Source: Ruminococcus callidus (GTDB lineage: Bacteria > Bacillota > Clostridia > Oscillospirales > Ruminococcaceae). From it: a stretch of DNA of 13,460 nt. The position numbers were made by a program, and so were the translations under genes. The notes beneath the pieces were generated by a model. That model was given only the letters and a program-made list of their open reading frames with translations, had not been told where the DNA came from and made no database searches. Location of the stretch: the NCBI RefSeq assembly GCF_020709055.1, contig NZ_JAJFCK010000051.1, positions 1 through 13,460 on the forward strand. Reading direction: 5' to 3'. The first letter of the stretch is position 1. Every line of letters begins with the position of its first letter. Shown here one piece after another: positions 1 to 6,592 of the stretch.

Positions 1-639
1 TACCGTGCAGTCAGCGGTGTTGTGCCGTCAAATGCCTTCAGCCAGCTGTCCACGCCGATTCCCGGCCATGTGTTCATCATGATTCTTCCGGGCGTTGAGG
101 GAATGTCGCTGGTTGCGGTGTACACTGCCTTGCCGTCTACATACCACGTGATGGAATCCTCCTGCCAGTCGAAGCCGTAGGTGTGATATCCCTCCGAGGC
201 ATCGAACCCGAGGTCATACATGTACTCATGGTTTCCCTGTCCGTTGGTATAATAGTTGAACTGCACCTTGGTGGTGTCCTTGCCCAGTACTTCAATGTCG
301 ATCTCATCCCACGGATTGTCCTCCGACGGGCCGGTGTACGTAAAGAACGAGGACACCACGCCGTCGTTTTTGATTGCCTGCATGGAGGTTTCGTAGTAGC
401 CGTAGGAATAGTGGTCGTTGGTGCGGTACTCACCGCCGGAATAATTATACTTGCCTGCGGAATCCTTGTCGATGCTCAGGTGCAGTGCGCCGTCCTTCAC
501 CACGGCATTTTCCGCATACCATCCGCAGTCAAACGGATTGCCGTTCGTCCAGCCGTCAGACGCAAAGAACAGCGGAGATTCTCCCGCACGGAAATCTGCA
601 ACGGCATCGGCGGTGGTGTCCATCGGTGTGCCGTAGTCC
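1..639 (-). repeat. Tandem GH16 repeat, second copy in the protein (truncated by window edge)
   Basis: Bases 1-639 match 700-1338 at a fixed offset of 699 bp (233 codons). I counted about 11 mismatches by eye, roughly 98% identity with no indels. The 640-699 stretch between them is linker. The true left end of this copy lies outside the window. Confidence 0.95.
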
Positions 640-1628
640 TTGATGGTGTCGGACGGTGTGTCCGGATTCGTTTTGTTCTTCTTGTAAGTCACCCACTGAT
701 ACCGTGCAGTCAGCGGTGTTGTGCCGTCAAACGCTTTCAGCCAGCTGTCCACGCCGGTTCCCGGCCATGTGTTCATCATGATTCTTCCGGGCGTTGAGGG
801 AATGTCGCTGGTTGCGGTGTACACTGCCTTGCCGTCTACATACCACGTGATGGAATCCTCCTGCCAGTCGAAGCCGTAGGTGTGATATCCCTCCGAGGCA
901 TCGAACCCGAGGTCATACATGTACTCATGGTTTCCCTGTCCATTGGTATAATAGTTGAACTGCACCTTGGTGGTGTCCTTGCCCAGTACTTCAATGTCGA
1001 TCTCATCCCACGGATTGTTCTCCGACGGGCCGGTGTACGTAAAGAACGAGGACACCACACCGTCGTTTTTGATTGCCTGCATGGAGGTTTCGTAGTAGCC
1101 GTAGGAATAGTGGTCGTTGGTGCGGTACTCACCGCCGGAATAATTATACTTGCCTGTGGAATCCTTGTCAATGCTCAGATGCAGTGCGCCGTCCTTCACC
1201 ACGGCATTTTCCGCACACCATCCGCAGTCAAACGGATTGCCGTTCGTCCAGCCGTCAGACGCAAAGAACAGCGGAGATTCTCCCGCACGGAAATCTGCAA
1301 CCGCATCGGCGGTGGTGTCCATCGGTGTGCCGTAGTCCGGAATCCCCGTTCCGCTGCCATTTGCTGCGAGGTCACGAAGCACTGCCAAATCCAAACCATC
1401 CAGCACGCCATCTCCATTTACATCCGCAGCAGATACGCCATTCGATTCTGCACCCAGCAGGTACCGCTGCATCTGCCGGACATCCCTGCTGTCACAAACG
1501 CCGTCCCCGTTCACATCGCCAGTTACGTTTTGTTGCTCCGCAAAAACAGCCGGAAAAGCTCCTGCTGCGCCAATTCCCAGCACAACCGCCAGAGAAATTG
1601 CCACAGCGCTCATTCGATTTCGTCTCAT
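1..1628 (-). CDS. Dockerin-GH16 beta-glucanase (lichenase type), duplicated catalytic domain, C-terminus beyond window
   Basis: Secreted cellulosomal endo-beta-1,3-1,4-glucanase; translated by hand on the minus strand and open to the left edge (542 residues visible). Start ATG at 1628 has GGAGGG about 8 nt upstream. Residues 1-30 are a Sec signal peptide (MRRNR, hydrophobic core, likely cleavage after VFA). Residues 37-91 are a type I dockerin with two calcium loops, D38-D49 (DVNGDGVCDSRD) and D69-D80 (DVNGDGVLDGLD), so the enzyme should dock onto a scaffoldin cohesin. Two GH16 domains follow, starting near residues 98 and 331. Each has the catalytic signature DEIDIE followed by VLGKDTTKVQFNYYTNG, as in bacterial lichenases. 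The visible copies differ by only four residues (I/T, D/N, A/T, Y/C), so the duplication is recent. The dockerin is N-terminal, the less usual end. The linker after the first domain is Lys/Pro/Thr-rich. The family assignment is firm; exact glucan preference is inferred. Confidence 0.93.
   Translation of the reverse strand, partial: MRRNRMSAVAISLAVVLGIGAAGAFPAVFAEQQNVTGDVNGDGVCDSRDVRQMQRYLLGAESNGVSAADVNGDGVLDGLDLAVLRDLAANGSGTGIPDYGTPMDTTADAVADFRAGESPLFFASDGWTNGNPFDCGWCAENAVVKDGALHLSIDKDSTGKYNYSGGEYRTNDHYSYGYYETSMQAIKNDGVVSSFFTYTGPSENNPWDEIDIEVLGKDTTKVQFNYYTNGQGNHEYMYDLGFDASEGYHTYGFDWQEDSITWYVDGKAVYTATSDIPSTPGRIMMNTWPGTGVDSWLKAFDGTTPLTARYQWVTYKKNKTNPDTPSDTIKDYGTPMDTTADAVADFRAGESPLFFASDGWTNGNPFDCGWYAENAVVKDGALHLSIDKDSAGKYNYSGGEYRTNDHYSYGYYETSMQAIKNDGVVSSFFTYTGPSEDNPWDEIDIEVLGKDTTKVQFNYYTNGQGNHEYMYDLGFDASEGYHTYGFDWQEDSITWYVDGKAVYTATSDIPSTPGRIMMNTWPGIGVDSWLKAFDGTTPLTAR
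700..1338 (-). repeat. Tandem GH16 repeat, first copy in the protein
   Basis: Partner of 1-639 at an offset of 699 bp. The match stops abruptly at 1338, just after the codons for the DYG that opens each catalytic unit. This places the duplication breakpoint at the domain boundary next to the dockerin. Confidence 0.95.
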
Positions 1629-1697
1629 AGAAATTCCCTCCTGAAAAATCATCATCTCGTCCAAAAAATGTTCCACGTATCAAATGAATTTAAGACA

Positions 1698-1703
1698 ATT
1701 ATA
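1698..1703 (-). promoter_or_regulatory. Extended -10 promoter element of the GH16 gene
   Basis: On the minus strand TGG precedes TATAAT, giving an extended -10 about 70 nt upstream of the GH16 start codon. No good -35 hexamer sits at 16-18 bp (TATGCA at best), which suits an extended -10 promoter or one needing an activator. Confidence 0.6.
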
Positions 1704-1758
1704 CCACTGTCACGACAAAATGCATACTGCAATCATGACAAAAATAGTAATTTCTTAA

Positions 1759-1797
1759 CCTGATTTTCAGGAAGCACACGCTGTAACCTCAAGCGTG
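1759..1797 (-). terminator. Hairpins at the end of the yfcE-like gene, possible weak terminator
   Basis: On the minus strand CACGCT/AGCGTG (1777-1782 with 1792-1797) forms a hairpin straddling the stop codon at 1789. It is followed by a small CCTGA/TCAGG hairpin (1759-1771), then TTAAG and, further on, a TTTTT run. The stems are short and the U-tract is offset, so termination is likely partial. Confidence 0.4.
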
Positions 1798-2337
1798 CAT
1801 CGCATACTGATGCTTCTCGTTGCCCTCCAGATCTTTCCACAGGAACACGCCGTTTTCCAGCGTCATATACCCGTGATGGCTGCCCTCCTTGGGGATGGAC
1901 ACCGAACCGGGGTTCAGATAGACATACGTCTCGTGCTCCGTGCACTTCGGCACATGAGTGTGACCGTGCAGCAGGATATCCCCTTTGTGCAGCGGCGGGA
2001 GGTGCGATTCGTTGAACACATGGCCATGGGTGGCGAAGATCATCCGTGTGCCCTCGGTCAGAATGGCGTACTCCGCCAGAACCGGAAAGTCCAGCACCAT
2101 CTGGTCTACCTCAGCCTCGCAGTTGCCCCGCACACAAAGGATGTCCTCCTTCCGGCCGTTGAGCATTGCAATCACCTGCTTGGGCGCATAGCCCTCCGGC
2201 AAATCGTTCCGCGGGCCGTGGTAGAGCAGATCTCCCAACAGCAGCATCCGGTCTGCCTGCTCCCGCTGATATGCTGCCAGCAGCTTCTCACAGTAATATG
2301 CCGAGCCGTGAATATCTGATGCGATCATCCATTTCAT
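1789..2337 (-). CDS. yfcE: YfcE-like metallophosphoesterase (phosphodiesterase)
   Basis: Predicted cytoplasmic metal-dependent phosphodiesterase of the MJ0936/YfcE branch of calcineurin-like phosphoesterases, 182 aa against about 184 for E. coli YfcE. All metal-binding motifs are visible: D8-x-H10 (SDIHG), D36 in LLGDLLYHGPRN, N72 in RGNCE, H104 in ATHGH, and HGH 124-126 in LLHGHTHVP. There is no signal peptide. It is the last gene of a three-gene operon: its ATG overlaps the LysR stop in an ATGA at 2334-2337, implying translational coupling. The family is known to cleave phosphodiester bonds of small substrates; the physiological substrate cannot be read from sequence. The family call is sure; orthology to E. 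coli yfcE is less so. Confidence 0.9.
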   Translation of the reverse strand: MKWMIASDIHGSAYYCEKLLAAYQREQADRMLLLGDLLYHGPRNDLPEGYAPKQVIAMLNGRKEDILCVRGNCEAEVDQMVLDFPVLAEYAILTEGTRMIFATHGHVFNESHLPPLHKGDILLHGHTHVPKCTEHETYVYLNPGSVSIPKEGSHHGYMTLENGVFLWKDLEGNEKHQYAMHA

Positions 2338-3248
2338 TTCTTTATTTCCTCCTGCGCATATTTTTTCAGTTCCGTCAAATAGCGGTTCCCGAGCCGGCTT
2401 AAAACCGCACGTTTTCGGGTGAGATAGCCAATGTGCATCTCGCCCTCTGCCTGTAAGGGAACGGCAATGATATCTTTTCCGTTGAGTTCCTCATCGATCA
2501 CACCGCTGCAAACCGTATAGCCATCCAGCCCGATCAGCAGATTGAACAGCGTCGCACGATCCCGCACCCGAATGTTTTTCGGACGGTTCTCCGTGCTGAA
2601 AATCTCCTCGGAATAATAAAACGAGTTGTGCTCTCCCTGTTCAAAGGAAAGGTATGGGTAAGGCTGCAGCTCCGCCATAGTCACCTCGGACTTCTGAGAG
2701 AGCGGATGCCGGCTGCTGAGAAAGACGTGAGGTTTTGCCACAAACAGTTCCGTGAACTCCAGCTCCTGCGCACGCATCAGCTTCCGCAGCACTGCCTCGT
2801 TAAACGGGTTGAGGTACAGGATGCCGATCTCGCTTTTCATCTTGGCGACATCCTCCAGAATCTCGTAGGTCTGTGTTTCCCGCAGGCGGAAATCATAGTG
2901 TTCTCTGCCGCACGCCCGAATCAGCGACACAAAGGCATTGACGGCAAAGGAATAGTGCTGGGTGGAAACGCAGAACTCCTGCTTCTCCCCCGTGTGCGCC
3001 AGATACTTTTCCTCGATGAGCGCCGCCTGTTCCAGCACCTGCCGGGCATAGCCCAAAAAGACCTCGCCCTCCTTGGAAACCGCAACGCCACGGTTGGTGC
3101 GGGTGAAAATGGTAATGCCCATCTCCTTTTCCAGCTCTTTCAGCGCCTTGGTCAGGCTTGGCTGTGCCAGATACAGGGAGGCTGCCGCCTCGCTGATGGT
3201 CTTTTTTTCTGCCGTCACAACGGCGTACCGCAATTGCTGTAGCGTCAT
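2334..3248 (-). CDS. LysR-family transcriptional regulator
   Basis: A 304-residue LysR-type regulator of normal length. Residues 1-60 form the winged helix-turn-helix (MTLQQLRYAVVTAEKKTISE, then AAASLYLAQPSLTKALKELE), with the family's typical SLTKALKELEKEMG recognition helix and an FTRTNRGVAVSKEG wing. Residues from about 90 on form the periplasmic-binding-protein-like effector domain. Its ATG overlaps the stop of the upstream exporter gene (ATGA, 3245-3248) and its stop overlaps the yfcE-like start, so it is co-transcribed with both. LysR regulators usually control adjacent or divergent genes. Here the regulator lies inside the operon, so autoregulation through the promoter at 4331-4359 is the simplest model, with the exporter as a target. 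The effector is unknown; an aromatic or organic acid would fit the neighbouring transporter, but that is inference. Confidence 0.93.
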   Translation of the reverse strand: MTLQQLRYAVVTAEKKTISEAAASLYLAQPSLTKALKELEKEMGITIFTRTNRGVAVSKEGEVFLGYARQVLEQAALIEEKYLAHTGEKQEFCVSTQHYSFAVNAFVSLIRACGREHYDFRLRETQTYEILEDVAKMKSEIGILYLNPFNEAVLRKLMRAQELEFTELFVAKPHVFLSSRHPLSQKSEVTMAELQPYPYLSFEQGEHNSFYYSEEIFSTENRPKNIRVRDRATLFNLLIGLDGYTVCSGVIDEELNGKDIIAVPLQAEGEMHIGYLTRKRAVLSRLGNRYLTELKKYAQEEIKK

Positions 3249-4270
3249 GGCTTCTCCTCCTGCTGTGCCAGCCGTTCAAACACCTGTTTCCGCTCCTGCT
3301 CCGGCAGGGACAGATAGAACTGCTGCTTGATCTGTAAAAACGTCCGCAGCTCCGTGAGAATGCAGTAGAGCAGCGCACGATTCTCAAACGCCTCCCGTGT
3401 CTCCGGAAGCGCATCCTCCTGATAGGCGGTGTGCAGCTGTTCCAGACGTGCCAGAAGTGCGGTGCAGTCGTTGCCCTCGTGGAAATGCTGTGCCACCTCG
3501 CCGAAAAATTCGGACAGCGGTTTTGCCTGCTCCGGAATCTGAGTCAGGCGCAGCAGCTGGCGGTACATCTCCTCCAGCACACGGCACTGCTCCCGCCGCA
3601 TCATGACATAGCGCATCCAGTAAGTGTCGTCCTCCCACGTCTGGTTCTGCAAAAAGATGTCGATCTCCCTGCGCAGCGCTGCCGACAACTGTTCCGTTTT
3701 GGCAAAGCAGCTGTCCCCGTAGCCGGTGTGATCTGCCTCCAGAATCCGAACCGCCATCCGCTCCAGAATGCCCTGTATCTCGCCGTCCAGCTCCTGCTGC
3801 ATCCGCTGGATCCTGTTCCGGTTTCGTGGCATGAACCAGTTCAGACAGACGCCGATACCGCTGCCAATGAGCAGCAGAAGCAGTTCGTTTCCCACCATGC
3901 CGGAGGTCACACCGCCTGCCAGCATATAGTGCGTCGCCATTACCGCATTGATGGGGGTGGAGTCCTCCATGTGCAGTCCATAGCAAATCAGCAGCAACAG
4001 CAGAAGCACCAGTCCGAACGTCCACGGTTCTGTCCCGCAGAAATGATAGAGCGGCATGCTCAGCAGCGTCATGATGCAAAATGCCAGCACACGGCGCACA
4101 CTGCTCATCACCGTTTCCCGGCGGGTGTTCTGTACAGTCAAAAGTGTGATGATACCGGCAGAAGCTGCGTTCTGCAAGCCCATCGCCTCAGCAATCAGAA
4201 TCGCTGCCACCGCACCTGCTGCAATTTTCAGCGCCTTCATCCAATTGATCTGTTTCCAGAATTTTTGCAA
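3245..4270 (-). CDS. ArAE/FUSC-type aromatic acid exporter family membrane protein
   Basis: Integral membrane protein of the aromatic acid exporter (DUF939, ArAE_1) type, 341 aa with the start chosen here. The N-terminal half has about six hydrophobic segments, beginning with ALKIAAGAVAAILIAEAMGL and including the family-typical SAGIITLLTVQNTRRETVMS loop, GLVLLLLLLICYGL and NELLLLLIGSGIGVCLNWF. From about residue 160 it is a soluble, charged, helix-rich cytoplasmic domain. I place the start at a TTG (4268-4270) because AGGGAGG lies 7 nt upstream of it. An ATG at 4315 would add 15 residues but lies upstream of that ribosome site and lacks one of its own. It is the first gene of the operon with lysR and the yfcE-like gene. 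The export role is inferred from the family; the substrate is unknown. Confidence 0.85.
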   Translation of the reverse strand: MQKFWKQINWMKALKIAAGAVAAILIAEAMGLQNAASAGIITLLTVQNTRRETVMSSVRRVLAFCIMTLLSMPLYHFCGTEPWTFGLVLLLLLLICYGLHMEDSTPINAVMATHYMLAGGVTSGMVGNELLLLLIGSGIGVCLNWFMPRNRNRIQRMQQELDGEIQGILERMAVRILEADHTGYGDSCFAKTEQLSAALRREIDIFLQNQTWEDDTYWMRYVMMRREQCRVLEEMYRQLLRLTQIPEQAKPLSEFFGEVAQHFHEGNDCTALLARLEQLHTAYQEDALPETREAFENRALLYCILTELRTFLQIKQQFYLSLPEQERKQVFERLAQQEEKP

Positions 4271-4330
4271 GCGTTTTCCTCCCTTTCCATGTGCTGCACC
4301 GCTCTGCGGCGGCACAGGATTTCCTGATTC

Positions 4331-4359
4331 ATTATAGCAAATTCCGACAGAAAAATCAA
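4331..4359 (-). promoter_or_regulatory. Promoter of the exporter-lysR-yfcE operon
   Basis: On the minus strand: -35 TTGATT (4354-4359), 17-bp spacer, -10 TATAAT (4331-4336) preceded by TGC, an extended -10. Transcription would begin near 4323, giving a leader of about 50 nt ahead of the TTG start. Confidence 0.8.
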
Positions 4360-4429
4360 GGTTCTAAGCGCCTGCAAAATTTCCGAAAATTGTGCTGCGT
4401 CACTCCGGATACAGCGTATTCCACAATTA

Positions 4430-4450
4430 TTGCAATATTTTTTTGTGCAA
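4430..4450. promoter_or_regulatory. Imperfect dyad TTGCA-N11-TGCAA upstream of the small-ORF promoter
   Basis: Left arm TTGCAATAT and right arm TTTGTGCAA are separated by TTT. The outer five bases are perfectly inverted. The site ends 8 bp before the -35 box at 4459 and has the same 9-3-9 geometry and identical right arm as the perfect dyad at 6452-6472. It is a likely transcription-factor site; the regulator encoded at 4811-6217 is the obvious candidate (inference). Confidence 0.5.
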
Positions 4451-4458
4451 TTCGTACA

Positions 4459-4487
4459 TTTACAGACGAAAAAATATGCGGTATAAT
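4459..4487 (+). promoter_or_regulatory. Sigma-A promoter of the small cysteine ORF unit
   Basis: TTTACA (4459-4464), 17-bp spacer, TATAAT (4482-4487). Expected start of transcription is near 4494, about 63 nt ahead of the ATG at 4557. Confidence 0.75.
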
Positions 4488-4556
4488 AAAGTTGTAATTC
4501 ATTCTAAGGATTTTCACAAAATACAATGCCGTATTCTTCCGGTTTACAGGAAAGCA

Positions 4557-4715
4557 ATGCTTGCCGCTTCCCGTTTGGCATCTGCCGGCTTCCGGAGCAC
4601 AGATGTCTTGACCTGCGGTTCCAATTGTACGGACTGTTCCAACCGTACCAGCAGTATTGCTGCAAAAACTTGTGCGCCGGAAGAATGCGGCATTGTCTAT
4701 GGGATGAAACGATAA
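4557..4715 (+). CDS. Small cysteine-containing protein, 52 aa, function unknown
   Basis: A 52-codon ORF, unrecognised. It begins MLAASRLASA and its C-terminal half holds five cysteines in a C-x3-C-x2-C ... C-x4-C pattern (TCGSNCTDCSN, then KTCAPEEC), ending VYGMKR. AGGA lies 5 nt before the ATG. Support for reality: a consensus promoter 70 nt upstream, a plausible ribosome site, stop codon TAA abutting a strong hairpin, and a terminator within 85 nt, so the unit encodes essentially only this ORF. There is no signal peptide or membrane segment. The cysteine spacing could bind a metal or be a modification substrate, but neither is shown. Alternatively the roughly 300-nt transcript is a non-coding RNA. 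An in-frame ATG at 4476 lies inside the promoter and is not used in this model. Confidence 0.5.
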   Translation: MLAASRLASAGFRSTDVLTCGSNCTDCSNRTSSIAAKTCAPEECGIVYGMKR

Positions 4716-4757
4716 GAACCCGTTTTCGCAGACACACGTCCTGCAAAAACGGGTTCT
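4715..4757 (+). other. Long hairpin immediately after the small ORF
   Basis: Perfect 12-bp stem AGAACCCGTTTT / AAAACGGGTTCT (4715-4726 with 4746-4757), extended after one mismatch by GCAG/CTGC. It begins at the last base of the TAA stop codon and has no U-tract of its own. It may protect the 3' end of the message or help end convergent transcription. Confidence 0.7.
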
Positions 4758-4758
4758 C

Positions 4759-4799
4759 ACAGCGGATGGAAATTTGCTTTTCCCGTCCGCTGTTTTTTT
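4759..4799 (+). terminator. Rho-independent terminator of the small-ORF unit
   Basis: An 11-bp stem ACAGCGGATGG / CCGTCCGCTGT (one G-T pair) is followed by seven T (4793-4799). The orientation ends plus-strand transcription 12 nt before the convergent regulator's stop codon. Confidence 0.88.
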
Positions 4800-4810
4800 G
4801 TGATATCACT

Positions 4811-6217
4811 TTAACATGCATCCAGTTCCTGCTGCATGATCTCCAGCGTTTCCTCCTTGGTGCGGACTGCCTCCGCCTTCCGCAGTGCCCGAAAATACTC
4901 GATCATCGCAGACACAATGGTGTTCTCCTGCAGCAGCACCAGACGATAGCTGTCCTCAAAGTCGAACATCAGCAGCATTTTTCCGGTAGACCAGAGATTG
5001 ATGCAGTGCCGCCGCCGGGTGAACAGTGCGTTTTCCAGCAGTCCCAGCTGCATGTTGTCATTCTCCTGTGCCTGCCGGATCATCTTTCCGAAAAACTCCT
5101 GCCGCACTGCCTTGGGAATGGGCTTGTCCACAGTCGGGTGGAACTCGTGAAATTCTTCGCTGTTCAGGAAGTCCGTCATTCCGTCACGGCAGAAGAGAAT
5201 TTTCATCTTCTTTACCCCGCTGAAGATCTTCTCGTACAGGAACGTCATATAATTTTCGACAAAGCCATCTGCCATATTCTCAGCACAGACATGCTCCCGC
5301 ACGATTTTCTCATCGTTTTCAAAAATCACACATGGCTTTCTGCTGAGAATGTAAAAATCCATGGGCTTCGTGCTGCCGTCCTCGGCAAAGAGCACCTGGC
5401 TCTCCCGAATAAATCGGTCTGCGCTCTCGAATACAGCGCAGAGCTGTCTGGCATTCCCGTATTTTTTCTGAAAATAACTGCCATAGATCGCCACTGTTTC
5501 CGGCTCGTCCAGATAAAGCGCAGCGGACAAGTCCTGATTCAGCAGCAGAAGCGCCTGTTCCGTCCGAATCAAAAACGGAAACAGAATATAATCCACCAAC
5601 TTCTCCGCCACAATGTAATTATAGTGCACCTCGATCCTGCCGGACAAAAGCGCCTGCACCAGCATTCCAAACGAGGCCACATTCTTCTCTGCCATTCGCT
5701 CCTCTCGCAGATACAGCAGCAGGCGGCAGCGGTAATCCGCACCCTTCTCCCAGATTTCCTCTCCTAAAATCTGGCAGAACTCCTGCTGTTCCACATGGAG
5801 CAGCAGATCCGCAGAATCTGTGCTCTCCCGAAGCAGCTGCCGGATGGCTTGATACACCCGTTCTCTGCCGCAAATCGGCACACCGTTCTGCAAGGACACT
5901 GCATTTATCTCTCCCGGCGCCCGCTGCGGACGTGCCGCCGGCAGCGCAAACAGTGCTTTGAGTGCCTCCTCTGTGCACATGTGCTTTTCTCCCAGCTTCG
6001 ACACCTTATAGGAATTCCACAGCTGGTATTCCTCCTCCGGCACAAGCCCCAGCACCTCAGAAATTTTTTTCACAACTCCATAGTTTGACGGCAGCAGCTT
6101 TCCGCACTTCAGCTTCTCCAAGTACGCCGGATTCAGCTCCGCCATCTGACAGAGACTCTCCGCCGAGATCGTTTTTTTCGCCATCAGACTAGAAAGTTCT
6201 TCCCCAAAATCAGACAC
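4811..6217 (-). CDS. XRE-type helix-turn-helix regulator with large unassigned C-terminal region
   Basis: A 468-residue protein. Residues about 5-60 look like an XRE helix-turn-helix (LMAKKTISAESLCQMAELNP, then AYLEKLKCGKLLPSN and VVKKISEVLGL). The remaining roughly 400 residues are soluble, mixed alpha/beta and match no family I recognise; no tetratricopeptide pattern or kinase motif is evident. I chose GTG (6215-6217) because GGAGAAGGAGG lies 6 nt upstream; the frame stays open for 65 more codons upstream but that stretch contains the promoter. It stands alone on the minus strand, convergent with the 52-aa ORF and divergent from the copper chaperone. Dyads with TTGCA...TGCAA arms occur on both sides of the gene and a TTGCAC half-site coincides with its own -35, suggesting autoregulation and control of the small ORF (inference). 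Confidence 0.75.
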   Translation of the reverse strand: MSDFGEELSSLMAKKTISAESLCQMAELNPAYLEKLKCGKLLPSNYGVVKKISEVLGLVPEEEYQLWNSYKVSKLGEKHMCTEEALKALFALPAARPQRAPGEINAVSLQNGVPICGRERVYQAIRQLLRESTDSADLLLHVEQQEFCQILGEEIWEKGADYRCRLLLYLREERMAEKNVASFGMLVQALLSGRIEVHYNYIVAEKLVDYILFPFLIRTEQALLLLNQDLSAALYLDEPETVAIYGSYFQKKYGNARQLCAVFESADRFIRESQVLFAEDGSTKPMDFYILSRKPCVIFENDEKIVREHVCAENMADGFVENYMTFLYEKIFSGVKKMKILFCRDGMTDFLNSEEFHEFHPTVDKPIPKAVRQEFFGKMIRQAQENDNMQLGLLENALFTRRRHCINLWSTGKMLLMFDFEDSYRLVLLQENTIVSAMIEYFRALRKAEAVRTKEETLEIMQQELDAC

Positions 6218-6247
6218 AATTTTCCTCCTTCTCCTGCTTTTTCTTTT

Positions 6248-6277
6248 ATTATACAACAATTCATGTCCAATGTGCAA
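6248..6277 (-). promoter_or_regulatory. Promoter of the HTH regulator gene
   Basis: On the minus strand: TTGCAC (6272-6277), 18-bp spacer, TATAAT (6248-6253). The start of transcription would be near 6241, giving a leader of about 25 nt ending in the GGAGG site. This rules out translation of the upstream frame extension to 6412. Confidence 0.7.
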
Positions 6278-6518
6278 CATTTTATCCCGAAAAACCGATG
6301 TGAAAACAAGCGCATTTTCCGCTGTTTTTCCCGATTTTGCAGAAAATCTGGCATAGTTTTTCCAGCATCTTCCTTGCGCATATATTCTATTTTTATTTAT
6401 GACATGTGACATTTTATAATTTTATTGTATCTGCACAATGAAGGAATTTTATTGCACAAATTGTTTGTGCAAATCACAGAAATTGAATTTTCGGTACAGA
6501 CTTCATTTACAAATTGCC
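6278..6518. other. AT-rich intergenic region between divergent genes
   Basis: Part of the 375-nt gap 6218-6592. Apart from the two promoters at its ends and the dyad at 6452-6472, it is AT-rich and carries no ORF with a ribosome site. A CTGCACAATG stretch near 6431-6440 resembles one arm of that dyad. Confidence 0.6.
6452..6472. promoter_or_regulatory. Perfect 9-bp inverted repeat, likely operator
   Basis: TTGCACAAA (6452-6460) and TTTGTGCAA (6464-6472) are perfect inverse complements separated by TTG. It lies 46 bp upstream of the copper-chaperone -35 and about 175 bp upstream of the HTH gene promoter. The size suits a homodimeric regulator. See also 4430-4450. Confidence 0.6.
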
Positions 6519-6547
6519 TTGACAAATACCCTATAGGGGTATATAAT
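6519..6547 (+). promoter_or_regulatory. Consensus promoter of the copZ-like gene
   Basis: TTGACA (6519-6524), exactly 17 bp, TATAAT (6542-6547). The start of transcription is expected near 6554, a leader of about 39 nt. The spacer is almost entirely filled by a CsoR-type operator. Confidence 0.93.
6526..6542. promoter_or_regulatory. CsoR-type copper operator
   Basis: ATACCCTATAGGGGTAT: perfect 6-bp inverted arms ATACCC/GGGTAT around a 5-bp centre, matching the Firmicutes CsoR box (TACCC...GGGTA). Placement between -35 and -10 means bound repressor blocks RNA polymerase. CsoR releases DNA on binding Cu(I), so the gene should be copper-induced. CsoR itself is not encoded in this window. Confidence 0.88.
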
Positions 6548-6592
6548 AGCCTTATACAAACAACAGCACCTCCATAGAAAGCAGGTAAACTT

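Noticed and set aside
183..1763. Long plus-strand ORFs (204 and 293 aa) opposite the GH16 gene
   Set aside because: They are near copies of one another because they lie antisense to the tandem GH16 repeats, and the minus strand encodes clear dockerin and GH16 motifs.
4800..4809. Palindrome GTGATATCAC next to the regulator stop codon
   Set aside because: Only 10 bp, between two convergent 3' ends and without a promoter nearby; no basis for calling it an operator.
4526..5767. 413-aa plus-strand ORF
   Set aside because: It reads through the strong terminator at 4759-4799 and lies antisense to the HTH regulator; the composition is Leu/His/Gln-rich shadow sequence.
6218..6412. 65-codon upstream extension of the HTH regulator
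   Set aside because: It contains the -10/-35 promoter, and a strong GGAGG site points to the GTG at 6217.
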